Of a stretch of 57,012 nt of DNA, positions 18,565 to 28,332 are shown in pieces (position 1 is the first letter of the stretch; every line of letters starts with the position of its first letter). The notes below the pieces were generated by a model. That model worked only from the letters and a program-made list of their open reading frames with translations, ran no database searches and had not been told where the DNA came from. The DNA comes from Myxococcales bacterium (GTDB lineage: Bacteria > Myxococcota_A > UBA9042). The position numbers and the translations under genes were made by a program. The DNA lies in assembly GCA_009692425.1 (NCBI GenBank), contig SHZF01000024.1:1-57012 (forward strand), in the 5' to 3' direction.

Positions 18565-20304
18565 CTACAAGCAGTCGCTCCCCAGGCATACGCCGCCCAG
18601 CAGCGGCCGCACCTCGCCCTCGCGCAAGCCGTCAAGCCTTACGCGCTTGGTCAGTCCCGACATCGGGTCGCGCACCACCAGTTCATGGTCGCCCGGCGCC
18701 AGCCTGACGACGTAGGCACTGCCAGCGCCGGGACGCTGCAACTGTCCGTCGATGCGAACGCTGCAATCGACGGGCTGCACGCGGAAGGTGACGGTGGCGG
18801 AGCGCGGCTCATGGTTCTTGCGCGCCGCAGGCTCCCGCAGGGAATCGACGTCGGTTGCTGGAGTCGCCGATTCCGCCTCGCTCGCTGCGGCAGCGACGGG
18901 CGTCGCGTTGCGGGGCAGCCCACTTGGAGGCGGCGCTGGCCACGGCGCGTGCGGCTTGCTTGGTCCAGCGACGAGCACCGCCGGGTCGGGAAGCCGCGCG
19001 GACGGCACTCCTGGCGGCGCGACGGTGGAGGGAGCGGCGGGTCGCGCTACGGCCTGCGGCACCGGCGCAGACGAAGCAGGTTGCAGGGAAGCCAGCGCCG
19101 CTTCCTCAGCGGTCCCGCGTGCCCCCAGCCACCAGCCGCCGACGCCACTCAGCACAAGCAGCGCCACCGCCGCCGTCACGACCCGCTTGCGCAGTCGCCG
19201 CTCCGGCGCGACGACGGGCTGCGGCTCCGCCCGTGCGCTCTCTGCTGCAATCGCGACGGCTTCCGCGCCGGGCAAGCTGAGCGTTCCCGTAGCGTCCTGC
19301 GGCGCCGTACCCGCGACACCGATCATCTGCGCCAACGTCTGGTCGAAACTGCGTGACTTCGCCTCCAGTGCGTCGAAGGCGCCGGCCAGTTCTGCCGCGA
19401 GCGCTCGCGCCGGACTCGCCTCGCCGAGCCCCACCAGCAACTGTTGGGCGCGTGCGGCGACAGCCTCGGCTCCGTCGGGACGTCGATCGCGCTCGGCCGC
19501 CATCATGTCGTGCAGGAGTGCCACGCAGCCAGGGCCCAGCCGCGCCGCTTCCGCCACGGCGTCGAGGCGCGCCGGCAGCCGGGCGTGCGCCGCCTGCAGC
19601 GCGTCGACCTCCCCGATGTCGAGCGCGCGCTGCCCGCTGAGCAGTTCGAACGCCACGAGGCCCAACGCGAACAGATCCGCGCGCCCATCGATGCGGCCGT
19701 GCGCCACGTGCTCCGGACTCAGGTACGAAAGCTTGCCCCGCAACGCACCCGGTGCGAGGCGCCCGAGCAGGGCCGAATGGGCGACGCCGAAGTCGACCAA
19801 CTTCACGTGGCCGTCGCGCCGTACCATGATGTTCGACGGTGACACGTCGTGGTGGACGATCCGCAGCGGGCGGCCATCCGGTCCGCGGCGCGACTGTGCG
19901 TGGTCCAGCGCGTGGGCGACACACGCCACAATGTAGAGCACCGACGCCTCACCGAGCCGCTGTCGATCGCCCATGCCCGTCGGCACTGCGCGCTGCAGGG
20001 CCCGCAAGTCGAACCCCTCGACGAGTTCCATCGCGAGAAAATACGTGCCGTCGGCGTGCCCGAGGTCGAGAATCTGCGCGATGTTCGGGTGGTCCAGCGC
20101 TTCGAGCAGGCGCCCTTCGTCGATGAACTGGCGCACGAGATCGGGGTCGCGGGCGAGTTCCTCGCGAACGGTCTTGATGACGACGCGCTTGGCAAACCCG
20201 GCTGCGCCCGGCGCTTCGGCGAGAAACACCTCGCCCATGCCTCCCGAAGCGAGATGGCGCAGCAGGCGGTATCGGCCGAGTTCGCGCTGCACGATCACGC
20301 TCAA
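18565..20304 (-). CDS. Membrane Ser/Thr protein kinase
   Basis: The 579-aa protein has a kinase domain at about 10-290: glycine loop LASGGMGEV (18-26), Lys44, Glu63, catalytic loop HHDVSPSN (Asp153) and DFG (171-173), all intact. HHD in place of HRD is common in myxobacterial kinases. One transmembrane helix (375-394) follows a juxtamembrane basic stretch. The outer part has an Ala/Pro-rich linker and a PEGA-like beta domain (VTFRVQPVDCSVRIDG, APGDHELVV). The C-terminus ends in a pair of cysteines. The start is TTG 20304 (TTGA overlap with the hydrolase stop); GTG 20298 is an alternative, and neither has an SD. It may phosphorylate the ligand of the neighbouring FHA activator, which is an inference from position. 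Confidence 0.94.
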   Translation of the reverse strand: MSVIVQRELGRYRLLRHLASGGMGEVFLAEAPGAAGFAKRVVIKTVREELARDPDLVRQFIDEGRLLEALDHPNIAQILDLGHADGTYFLAMELVEGFDLRALQRAVPTGMGDRQRLGEASVLYIVACVAHALDHAQSRRGPDGRPLRIVHHDVSPSNIMVRRDGHVKLVDFGVAHSALLGRLAPGALRGKLSYLSPEHVAHGRIDGRADLFALGLVAFELLSGQRALDIGEVDALQAAHARLPARLDAVAEAARLGPGCVALLHDMMAAERDRRPDGAEAVAARAQQLLVGLGEASPARALAAELAGAFDALEAKSRSFDQTLAQMIGVAGTAPQDATGTLSLPGAEAVAIAAESARAEPQPVVAPERRLRKRVVTAAVALLVLSGVGGWWLGARGTAEEAALASLQPASSAPVPQAVARPAAPSTVAPPGVPSARLPDPAVLVAGPSKPHAPWPAPPPSGLPRNATPVAAAASEAESATPATDVDSLREPAARKNHEPRSATVTFRVQPVDCSVRIDGQLQRPGAGSAYVVRLAPGDHELVVRDPMSGLTKRVRLDGLREGEVRPLLGGVCLGSDCL

Positions 20305-21194
20305 GCGGGCTGGGGCGAGCGCGCATCAAACCACGCGATGATGTCGGCGATCACCAAGCGGCGCTCCGCTTCCGGCTCGTTGAGCAGTTCATGGTAGTAG
20401 CCCGGATAGCGCCGAATCGTGCAAGCACTGCCACCGACGCGCTCGAAGAACGCCAACCCGACGGCAGGGTCGATCACCTGGTCGCCGTCACCGATCAAAG
20501 CGAGAACCGGCAGGCCCGCCAACGCGGTCGGCTGGGAGAGCGCAGCGACCTGGGCCCTGAGGAATTCGGTGTACCAACGCGCCGTCGCCACCTTCGATAC
20601 GAGCGGGTCGTCGCGATATGCCGCGACTTCGGCCTGGTCGCGGCTGATGTGCTCTGCCGGCAGCCCGGTCGGAACCGCCAGACCCGGCGCCGCACGCGAG
20701 GCGACCTTGGCGAGCGCCACCTTCCACGGCGGCACGGCGACCTTGGCCGTCAGCGACGGATTTGAGAACACGACGCCGTCGAGCGCTGGAGCCGTGCCCT
20801 GCAACAGGCGGATGGCGACGAGGCCACCCATCGAGTGGGCGAACACGAAGAGGGGCGCCGCGAGGCGACGCTCTGGATTCTGTTCAGGCGCCGCCACGCG
20901 CCGCCGGGCCACCGCGATCGCGGCCGCCAGATCCGCGACGTACTCATCGAAGCGCTCGACGAACACGCGGCGCCCGGCACTGCGACCGTGGCCGCGCGCA
21001 TCATAGGTCATGCACGCGTACCCCGCCGGCACGAGGCCGTCGACGAGGTGGCGGTAGCGCAGTCCGTGTTCCGCAAAGCCGTGCACAATGAGAACGCCGG
21101 CGCGCGGCACCCCGGCTGGACTTGAGACGCGGTACTCCAGTTGCAGGCCGTCGTGTGTGGCGAACGTGGCGATGTCGGCAGCGGGCAGGGTCAT
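20301..21194 (-). CDS. Alpha/beta hydrolase, monoacylglycerol-lipase type
   Basis: The 297-aa protein has the oxyanion motif HGFAEHG (38-44), YDARGHGRS, and nucleophile elbow AHSMGG (Ser121). The likely triad partners are Asp238 (GDGDQVID) and His268 (YYHELLNE). The pattern resembles monoacylglycerol lipase and lysophospholipase-type serine hydrolases. No signal peptide is present, so it is cytoplasmic. ATG 21194 has GAGG 6 nt upstream; the extension to 21386 is Arg-rich and unsupported. Its stop overlaps the kinase start by 4 nt, so the two are cotranscribed. The substrate is probably a glycerol ester but is not determined by sequence. Confidence 0.9.
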   Translation of the reverse strand: MTLPAADIATFATHDGLQLEYRVSSPAGVPRAGVLIVHGFAEHGLRYRHLVDGLVPAGYACMTYDARGHGRSAGRRVFVERFDEYVADLAAAIAVARRRVAAPEQNPERRLAAPLFVFAHSMGGLVAIRLLQGTAPALDGVVFSNPSLTAKVAVPPWKVALAKVASRAAPGLAVPTGLPAEHISRDQAEVAAYRDDPLVSKVATARWYTEFLRAQVAALSQPTALAGLPVLALIGDGDQVIDPAVGLAFFERVGGSACTIRRYPGYYHELLNEPEAERRLVIADIIAWFDARSPQPA

Positions 21195-21283
21195 GCGTGG
21201 CCTCGGCGCTCTCGGTGCAAGTTCGGAATCAGCCGTCGGCGTCCGAGACCAGTCAGGTGACTCGGCTCCGCCTCGGGCAGGTA

Positions 21284-22411
21284 CTAGGGCGCAGTGGGCG
21301 TCGCGATGCCAGGTGCTGCCGTGGGTTCGACGCGCTCGGCGCGCCAGGTTCCCTTGAGCTTGCGAAAGTTGAACTCTGCCTTCCAAGTGCCCGTCAGGCC
21401 TGTCGGAAGGCGCTTGCCCTCAAGCCGTGCCCAATCGTCGCCCGCCTGCCCGAACAACGACACGGTGTCGCCGGCAATCTGGCCCGCCAACGGGAGGGCG
21501 GCCTGCTCGGGTTGGCCGTTGGCCTTGCGCGCGGTCGCTCCCAACCACTGCAGCCCGCCTGTGAGCGCACCCGCCGCCGCCGTGAGTTGCAACGTGGCGT
21601 TGCGGTCGCCAGACAGCGAGCCGTTAAATGCGCCGGTCCCGGCGCGTGCGGCCTCGGCGATGCGCGGATCGGGGCACGACTCAGCCTTCGCCGCGTGAAT
21701 GCGCGACTGCACGGCGGGGAAGTTGCCGAGCGCGACGCCGATGCGCGCAAAACCGCTTGCCTTGAACCCCTTTTCGGTGAAGACCTTGCCCGCCGCGTGA
21801 GCATGCGCGACGACATCGAGCTTGCCGTCAGGGCCTGCCAACTGTCGCTGCAGGCACGCAATGGCAACGAACGCCTGCTGGTAGCGCTCCAGCAAGTCCG
21901 CTGTCAGGATTCCCACAGCGGGCGCATACAAGCAGTCGTGCGTCGCCGTGTCCAACCTCACCGCGGTCGGCGTGTGTGCCTCGCCGAGCGCAACGGTGGC
22001 CTGCCACGCTTCGGCCGCCAGCGGGTCGAGGGGAGCCGGCGCGTCGGCCGTCGTGCCGGTTGCCGCCAGTTCCGCCGCGTCTGGGACCGCCTGGCCGTGG
22101 CTGCGAGCGACGCCCAAAGCGCGAGCGACCGGGACGGCCTCGCCATTGGCCAGCGCACATCGCTCCAAGGTGCGCCCCGCCAGAAACGCATCGAGCGGCA
22201 TGCCGAGGTCAGGCGGCGGCGGCGGCGGGGTCGGCGCAACGGGGGCGTTCGCGTTCGCGTTCGCGGTGGGCGGCGGCGGCAAGGCGGCGGGCTGCGTCTG
22301 ACGGGAGCACGCCTCCGTCGGGGCGGTCAGCGCGAGCAGGACGAATGCGGTGCAGACCGGACCCGTCGGGCGAACGACCTCCACCAAGGCTGTCTGGGCA
22401 CTCGATCGCAT
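21284..22411 (-). CDS. Secreted hypothetical protein with Asn/Pro/Ala linker
   Basis: The 375-aa protein starts at ATG 22411 with AGGAG 4 nt upstream. A hydrophobic segment (VCTAFVLLALTA) is followed by TEACSRQ. This may be an imperfect lipobox, so it is secreted or lipid-anchored. A linker of Pro, Asn and Ala (NANANA) comes next, then a mixed helical domain with four spaced cysteines (about 70-250). The C-terminal third is beta-rich (GTWKAEFNFRKLKGTW) and resembles the repeated beta strands of small binding domains. I recognise no family. It lies 89 nt upstream of the hydrolase gene and may share its transcript. Confidence 0.7.
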   Translation of the reverse strand: MRSSAQTALVEVVRPTGPVCTAFVLLALTAPTEACSRQTQPAALPPPPTANANANAPVAPTPPPPPPDLGMPLDAFLAGRTLERCALANGEAVPVARALGVARSHGQAVPDAAELAATGTTADAPAPLDPLAAEAWQATVALGEAHTPTAVRLDTATHDCLYAPAVGILTADLLERYQQAFVAIACLQRQLAGPDGKLDVVAHAHAAGKVFTEKGFKASGFARIGVALGNFPAVQSRIHAAKAESCPDPRIAEAARAGTGAFNGSLSGDRNATLQLTAAAGALTGGLQWLGATARKANGQPEQAALPLAGQIAGDTVSLFGQAGDDWARLEGKRLPTGLTGTWKAEFNFRKLKGTWRAERVEPTAAPGIATPTAP

Positions 22412-22548
22412 GGCACTCCTCGGCCCGCCGACTCTCGGGCCGGCGCGTGCAGTGTGCCACCGACGGAGCCGATGCTCCAAGGGGCTGCCGCGCGCACGTC
22501 GACGCGGCTGCCCGGGTGGGGCGCGATGGTGTACAGTGCGCGGTCCCC
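22412..22548. promoter_or_regulatory. Divergent promoter region, 22411 / 22549 genes
   Basis: These 137 bp separate divergent starts and must hold promoters for the secreted hypothetical (minus) and the DUF4159 gene (plus). I see no clear -35/-10 or sigma-54 element. The assignment rests only on gene orientation. Confidence 0.35.
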
Positions 22549-23367
22549 ATGTCGTGCCCTCGTCCCCGTCACACCGATTTTCGCATCTGGCGCTGGGCCT
22601 GGCTGGTCGGCCTCCTGTCGGCGGGGGCGTGGCCCGGCGGAGCGCGCGCGGCCGAACCACTCAGCGGCGGCGTGCACATCGCCGTACTGCGAGTCGGCAG
22701 CGCCGGGCCCGATGTCGCCAGCGCGGTTGCATCCTGGGCGCAAGAACTGCGCCTGCGCACAAGCATCGAAGTCGTCGCGGCGGCGCCGAGCGTTCGCCCC
22801 GACGAGCCGGCCCTGTTTGCGTATCCGCTCTTGTACTGGGCCGGCGACCGTGCCGCTCCCGCGCTGACCGACCTTGCCGTCGTCCAGTTGCGCCACCACC
22901 TTGCGACGGGCGGCAGCTTGATCATCGACAATACGGGTCGCGCCGAAGCGTCGCAGGCCTTTGATCAGTCCGTCCGCCGCGAACTGCTCCGCGTGTTTCC
23001 GCAATCGTTGCAGCGCGTGCCCGCCAACCATGTCCTGTTCCGCTCGTTCTACCGGCTGGACCGCGCGGTGGGACGCCGCGCCGACACGCACGATGCCGAG
23101 GGCGTGCGCGTCGGCGACCACTACGCCGTGATCTACACGCGCAACGACCTCGCTGGTGCCTTGCTGCGTCTGCCACTGGGTGGCTTTGCGCTGCCGGTGG
23201 TGCCGGGCGGCGAGGCCCAACGCGAGCACGCCATGCGCTTCGCGATCAACACCGTCGTCTATGCCCTGTGCCTAGACTACAAAGACGATCACACGCACGT
23301 CATGCACCTGTTGCGGCATCGGCGCAGCACCCGCGCCCCGGTCACGCCGGTGACCAATGCGCCCTGA
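22549..23367 (+). CDS. DUF4159 secreted protein
   Basis: The 272-aa protein has a signal peptide (WRWAWLVGLLSAGAWPGGARA, cleavage near AEP). The body matches DUF4159: FAYPLLYWAG, LRHHLATGGSLIIDN and a C-terminal MRFAINTVVYALCLDYKDDHTH. DUF4159 proteins resemble an amidotransferase-like fold and accompany MoxR/VWA (Bat) gene sets. It overlaps the following VWA gene by 11 nt, so they are translated together. The usual MoxR and DUF58 partners lie 10 kb away on the opposite strand. The ATG 22549 start places the signal peptide at the N-terminus; the SD is weak. Confidence 0.88.
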   Translation: MSCPRPRHTDFRIWRWAWLVGLLSAGAWPGGARAAEPLSGGVHIAVLRVGSAGPDVASAVASWAQELRLRTSIEVVAAAPSVRPDEPALFAYPLLYWAGDRAAPALTDLAVVQLRHHLATGGSLIIDNTGRAEASQAFDQSVRRELLRVFPQSLQRVPANHVLFRSFYRLDRAVGRRADTHDAEGVRVGDHYAVIYTRNDLAGALLRLPLGGFALPVVPGGEAQREHAMRFAINTVVYALCLDYKDDHTHVMHLLRHRRSTRAPVTPVTNAP

Positions 23368-25645
23368 CCTTGCGGCAGCGGCGGACCACGTGGAGTGGGC
23401 GGTCGCATTCGGGTGGGGCGGCCGCATCGCCGTTGTCGTCATGTTGGCGGCAACGGTCGCGCTCGCCGCATGGAACGTACGCACGCTGGCTTCGAAACGG
23501 CGGCGGGCGGCGCTGCTCGGCCTCCGGCTCGCCACTGCAGCCGCGTTGGGCCTCGTGATTGCACAGCCGACGTGGGTCAGCAAGGTTGAGCACGCCGGCG
23601 GTCGGCGTGTGGCCGTGCTCGTCGATGCGTCCGCTTCCATGGCGCAGGTCTCGGCCGGAGCCCGGCGGTGGGATGCCGCGGCGCGTGCCGTGACCGAACT
23701 GGCCCGCTTGCACCCCGTCGATGTCCACACTTTTGGCACCCGCACCGAGCACGTCGGCGCCCTGGCCGGGTTGCAAGGCGTGCTGCCCGACCAGGCGCAC
23801 ACCGATCTGGTGGCTGCGTTGGGGAGCCTGGTCGATACGCGAGGACCGCGGGGAATCGCCGCCGCCGTCGTGATCAGCGATGGCTTGGACACCGAACAAC
23901 TTGCCGTCAGCGGTTCCGGCGAAGCGCCGCCGCTCGATTCCGCGGTGACGGCGCTGATCGAGCGACTCCGGGTGCCCGTGCACGCCGTCTTCATCGGCGA
24001 CCGCGCTCCGGTGCGCGACGTCGCCGTCGTTGCTGCGCGCGCTGCACCGTTCGGCTTCACCCGCACGTTCATGCCGTTGGACGTCGACATCGAAGTCTCC
24101 GGCTATGGGGGCCGGCGCGAGGCGCTGACAGTCACCGTGGCCGACAACGGCCGGCCGGTGCTGACGCGCGAGGTGCCGCTCGACGGTCCGCCGCGACGCA
24201 CGGTGTCCTTTGAATTTCAGCCGTTGCACGTGGGCGTCCATGTCATCGAGGCGACCATCGCCGCGCTGCCCGACGAAGCGACCGCGGCCAACAATCACGC
24301 CTGGGCCGGTCTGCGCGTCGTGCGCGACCGCCTGCGCGTGCTGCATCTTGCCGGGCACCCGTCGTGGGACACCCGCTTTCTGCGGCTACACCTGCGCGGC
24401 AGCCCGGCGGTCGATCTGGTGTCGTTCTACGTGATGGTCGGGCAGGGCGCCGGGGCCTACGTCTCTGCGGACGACACGACGCTGATTCCCTTTCCCAACC
24501 GCGAGATCTTCGAGGAGTCGCTGACGAGCTTCGACCTCGTGATCTTCCAGGACTTTCCGCTCGGCCCGTTCCAAGTCGAACAATACCTGCCGCAGTTGCG
24601 GGAGTACGTCGTGGGCGGGGGTGCATTCCTCGTCGTCGGAGGGCGCCAGGCTCTCGCAGCGGGCGGGTACTATGGCACGCCGCTCGCCCAGTGGCTCCCC
24701 GTGCGACTGGCCTCCCTGGCCGGTGACGACGTCGGCTATGTCGATGCCGCGACGTCCCTGGCCCTGACTCCTGCCGGCCAGCACCATCCGGTCACGGCGC
24801 TGGAGTCCGGGGTCGACGCCAATGCGGCCGCTTGGACGCGCCGCACGCTGGCCGGTCGCAATACGGCGCTGGCTGCCGGTGAGGGGGGCAGCGTGCTGGT
24901 CACCGATCAGGGGGGTCACCCTGTCATCGCGGTCGGCGAAGTCGGCGAGGGACGCAGCGCGGTCATCGGCACGGACTCGCTGTGGACGTGGGCCTTTCCG
25001 CCGACGGCCGGGTCCGAGGCGCGCGATGAGACGCGCACACACTACCACCGCTTGCTGGACCAACTCACGGCGTGGCTGCTGCACGACCCGGACCTCGACC
25101 GTGTCAGGATTGAGGTGCCCGTCGACCCGGTCGACCTCGGCAGCGCGGCTCTTGTGCGCGTGCAGGTGCGCGGCGGCGATGGCGCCGTACTGCCCAACGT
25201 GCTGCTGCGCTACGGATTGGCGCCGCTGCACGAACCGCAGGTGGAACCCGCGCAATGGAGCCCGCCGCTGACGACGAACGAGCAGGGCGATGCCGACCTG
25301 CGCATCCAACCGCCCGGCGCGGGGCTTTGGCTGCTGACAGTCGAAGCGTCCATCGCCGGTCAGCCGGTGCGTGCCACCGCTCCCTTGGGTGTCGATGCCA
25401 GCGGTCGCGAACGGGCCCGCTGCATTCCCGACGACCGCGCCTTGGCTGCTGTGGCCCGTGCTGCGGGCGGCAAGGTGTGGCCCTGGGTGCCGCCGCGCAC
25501 CGGTGTGCCGATTGCTACGGCGGAGTTGGCCGATGGTGGCGAACGCATCCACACCGACTTGTGGAGCCATCCGGCGGTGCTCACCGTCCTCGTGGCGCTG
25601 CTCGGGGCCGAATGGGTCTTGCGTCGGCGCTGGGGACTCGCCTGA
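23357..25645 (+). CDS. VWA and amidotransferase-like membrane protein
   Basis: The 762-aa protein has two N-terminal transmembrane helices (about 20-39 and 52-70). A VWA-like domain carries VLVDASASM (DxSxS), and an Ig-like beta region follows. The amidotransferase-like fold has DLVIFQDFPLG and GGGAFLVVGGRQALAAGGY, and a C-terminal helix (VLTVLVALLGAEWVL) has a basic end. The layout parallels the protein at 4138-6885, except that only one VWA is present. The start at ATG 23357 overlaps the DUF4159 gene by 11 nt. It is probably an envelope component that works with DUF4159 and a MoxR ATPase. Confidence 0.86.
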   Translation: MRPDLAAAADHVEWAVAFGWGGRIAVVVMLAATVALAAWNVRTLASKRRRAALLGLRLATAAALGLVIAQPTWVSKVEHAGGRRVAVLVDASASMAQVSAGARRWDAAARAVTELARLHPVDVHTFGTRTEHVGALAGLQGVLPDQAHTDLVAALGSLVDTRGPRGIAAAVVISDGLDTEQLAVSGSGEAPPLDSAVTALIERLRVPVHAVFIGDRAPVRDVAVVAARAAPFGFTRTFMPLDVDIEVSGYGGRREALTVTVADNGRPVLTREVPLDGPPRRTVSFEFQPLHVGVHVIEATIAALPDEATAANNHAWAGLRVVRDRLRVLHLAGHPSWDTRFLRLHLRGSPAVDLVSFYVMVGQGAGAYVSADDTTLIPFPNREIFEESLTSFDLVIFQDFPLGPFQVEQYLPQLREYVVGGGAFLVVGGRQALAAGGYYGTPLAQWLPVRLASLAGDDVGYVDAATSLALTPAGQHHPVTALESGVDANAAAWTRRTLAGRNTALAAGEGGSVLVTDQGGHPVIAVGEVGEGRSAVIGTDSLWTWAFPPTAGSEARDETRTHYHRLLDQLTAWLLHDPDLDRVRIEVPVDPVDLGSAALVRVQVRGGDGAVLPNVLLRYGLAPLHEPQVEPAQWSPPLTTNEQGDADLRIQPPGAGLWLLTVEASIAGQPVRATAPLGVDASGRERARCIPDDRALAAVARAAGGKVWPWVPPRTGVPIATAELADGGERIHTDLWSHPAVLTVLVALLGAEWVLRRRWGLA

Positions 25646-25742
25646 ATTGGCTGCGCGCAGCAGGGCTGGCGAATTCGCGCGCGTTGCCCTACCTTGCCGC
25701 CCCGTGCATGGGCGCGCGGCATCGGCGCGCCGAGGAGCGTCC

Positions 25743-28322
25743 ATGTCGTGCTGCGAGCGAGGTTTCGAGGGCATCTGCGCGGTCGAGGCAGTCAGCCTGC
25801 GCCACCTTTTGCGCGCACCCCGCGACTTTGCCGGCGTCGACACGCCCGAGCAGTTCCCGCCCGATGTGCCGGTGGATTGGACCGATCTCACGCTCGTCGT
25901 CGAACTCGACCTGGAGGCGCGGCGCGTGTGGGGTACCGCAACGTATGAAGGGACGGTGCGCCGCGACGAGGTGGCACGCCTGCGCTTCGACGCCGACGCG
26001 ATCACGATCGGGCGCGCGTTCGACGGCGGGGGCCGGGCGCTGGCATTTGAACACGACGGGCGCGCACTGTACGTCGAGCTCAGCGGCACCGCACGGCGGG
26101 GCGACGCGCTCCGCGTGGCACTCGATTTTGACACGCGCGAACCGCGGGCCGGCATCTACTTCCTGTTGCCCGATTCCGACCATCCGGGCCGGCCGATGCA
26201 CGCGTGGACCCAAGGCCAGGACGAAGACTCGCGCTTCTGGTTCCCCTGCCACGACAGCCCCAACCAGAAACTGCGGCTGCATGTGGTGGCGACCGTGCCC
26301 GACGGCCTCGTCGTGTTGTCCAACGGCGTGCTGCGCGACATCTTCCGCGCCGCCGACCCGGGCAAGCGCATCTATGACTGGCAACTCGCGCGCCCGGTAC
26401 CGACGTACCTGCTGACGCTCGCCGTCGGGCCTTTCGTCGAGGTCCGCCAGCAGGAAGAGCCGGTGCCGGTCAGCTATTGGGTGTTGCCGGGCCGCGAAGC
26501 CGACGGCGAACGATCGTTTGGCGCCACGCCAGCCATGATCCGCCACTTCGAGGGGCTGCTCGGGGTGCCCTATCCGTTCGAGAAATATGCCCAGGTCGCC
26601 GTGCAGGAATTCGTGTTCGGGGGCATGGAAAACGCGTCGATGACCACGCAGACCGACCTGACCCTGCACGACGAGCGCGCGCACCTCGATTTCTCGTCAG
26701 ACCCGCTCGTCGCCCACGAACTCGCCCACCAGTGGTTCGGCGATCTCGTCACGTGTCGCACCTGGGCGCACGGCTGGCTCAACGAAGGGTTTGCAACGTA
26801 TTTTGAGCAGTTGTGGAGCGAGCACACGCATTCATCCGACGAGTTCGACCACCACCGGCTGCTGTCGCGGCGCGCCTACCTGGCCGAAGACGCCGGCCGC
26901 TATCGGCGTGCCATCGTCACGAACCGGTGGCAGGAGCCGATCGACGTGTTCGACGCCCACCTGTACGACAAGGCCGGTGCGGTGCTGCACATGCTGCGGC
27001 GGCAGCTCGGCGATGCGACGTTTTTTGGCGGGCTGCGCAGCTATTTGCAAACGCACGGTGACGGTACCGCCGAGACGCCCGACCTGCGCCGCACGCTCGA
27101 AGTGTTCAGTGGCGTCGATCTGGGCCGCTTCTTCAGCCAGTGGTTGGAGGTTGGCAAGGGCCATCCCGAGCTCAAGGTGTCGGGCGGTTGGGACGGCGAC
27201 GACAAGCAGTGGAAGCTCACGCTCGAACAAAAGCAGGACACCGCGCACGCGCCCTTGTTCGCCTTGCAGGTGCCGATGGAAATCCACGTCGCCGGGCGCG
27301 ATCCGCTGCGCCGGACCTTGGCTTTCGACCGCAAGCAGCAGACGTGGTGGTTCGATTTGCCGGTCGCGCCGACGCTGGTGCTCGTCGACCCCCGCGGAGA
27401 TGTGCTGGCGACCGCTGAGTGGGATTTCGGTGACCCGATGCTGCGGGCCACGCTGGCGCACGCGCCGCAGGGCTTTGCCCGTGTCCAGGCGGCCATCGCG
27501 CTCGGGCGTCGGCCGTCGGCGCAGAACCTCGACGCCTTGGGGACGGCCTTGCTGCACGACAGTTGTTGGTGCGTCCAAGCCGAGGTCGCGCGGGTGTTGG
27601 GCAAGGTGGGCAGCCAACGGGCGTTCGATCACCTGGCCGGCGCCGCAGCCGTACCGCATCCCAAGGCGCGGCGGGCGGTCATCGCAGCGCTTGGAGCGTT
27701 CCCGTCCGACACGGCGGGGCGCTTGCTGGCCGACATCGTGGCGCGCGGCGACCCCTCGTACCTCGCCGAAGCCGAGGCGTGCGCCGCCTTGGGACGCACC
27801 CGCTGGGGCGGCGCCCTGCCGGCGCTCAAGCAGGCCCTCGATCGGCCCAGTTGGAACGAGACCGTGCGGATCGGGGCTCTCGATGGCCTCGCCGCGCTGC
27901 AGGACCCCGCAGCGATCGACCTGATGCGCCCGCTGCTGGCGCGCCACCACCCCACCTTGTTGCGCTGTGGCGCCGTGCGGGCCCTGTGCGCTTTCGTCGG
28001 CGAGCCGGCCCGCGTGGTCGATGCCCTGCAGCCGTGGACGGCCGACCCGAACTTCCGATTTGGCCTCAACGTCGCCCAGGCACTCGGGGGCCTCGGCGAT
28101 GCGCGCGCGCTGCCCCTGCTCGAAGCCGTGGCCGAGCGTGCGGTCGATGGGCGCGTCAAGCGGCGCGCCCGCGAGTCGATGGCCACGGTTCGTGCTGGCC
28201 TTGGCGCCGGGCGGCAGGTGGACGCCTTGCGCACCGATGTCGATGCCCTGCGCAACCAACACCGCGACCTGCTCGACCGGCTCGACCGCGCCGACCGCGT
28301 CCGCACCGCCACACCTGGTTGA
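25743..28322 (+). CDS. M1-family zinc aminopeptidase with HEAT-like C-terminus
   Basis: The 859-aa protein has the M1 exopeptidase motif GGMEN (293-297, for GAMEN). The zinc site is HELAH (325-329) with third ligand Glu348 in NEGF, 18 residues on, as in all M1 enzymes. The upstream beta-sandwich has FPCHDSPNQK. After residue 600 the protein turns into Ala/Leu helical pairs (ALGRRPSAQNLDALGTALL, then repeated LG/GA units) like HEAT or PBS-lyase repeats. The end is a short coiled coil. No signal peptide is visible, so it is probably cytoplasmic. ATG 25743 follows GAGGAG at a good spacing. The next gene starts 10 nt downstream. Confidence 0.94.
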   Translation: MSCCERGFEGICAVEAVSLRHLLRAPRDFAGVDTPEQFPPDVPVDWTDLTLVVELDLEARRVWGTATYEGTVRRDEVARLRFDADAITIGRAFDGGGRALAFEHDGRALYVELSGTARRGDALRVALDFDTREPRAGIYFLLPDSDHPGRPMHAWTQGQDEDSRFWFPCHDSPNQKLRLHVVATVPDGLVVLSNGVLRDIFRAADPGKRIYDWQLARPVPTYLLTLAVGPFVEVRQQEEPVPVSYWVLPGREADGERSFGATPAMIRHFEGLLGVPYPFEKYAQVAVQEFVFGGMENASMTTQTDLTLHDERAHLDFSSDPLVAHELAHQWFGDLVTCRTWAHGWLNEGFATYFEQLWSEHTHSSDEFDHHRLLSRRAYLAEDAGRYRRAIVTNRWQEPIDVFDAHLYDKAGAVLHMLRRQLGDATFFGGLRSYLQTHGDGTAETPDLRRTLEVFSGVDLGRFFSQWLEVGKGHPELKVSGGWDGDDKQWKLTLEQKQDTAHAPLFALQVPMEIHVAGRDPLRRTLAFDRKQQTWWFDLPVAPTLVLVDPRGDVLATAEWDFGDPMLRATLAHAPQGFARVQAAIALGRRPSAQNLDALGTALLHDSCWCVQAEVARVLGKVGSQRAFDHLAGAAAVPHPKARRAVIAALGAFPSDTAGRLLADIVARGDPSYLAEAEACAALGRTRWGGALPALKQALDRPSWNETVRIGALDGLAALQDPAAIDLMRPLLARHHPTLLRCGAVRALCAFVGEPARVVDALQPWTADPNFRFGLNVAQALGGLGDARALPLLEAVAERAVDGRVKRRARESMATVRAGLGAGRQVDALRTDVDALRNQHRDLLDRLDRADRVRTATPG

Positions 28323-28332
28323 CCTGCGTCGG

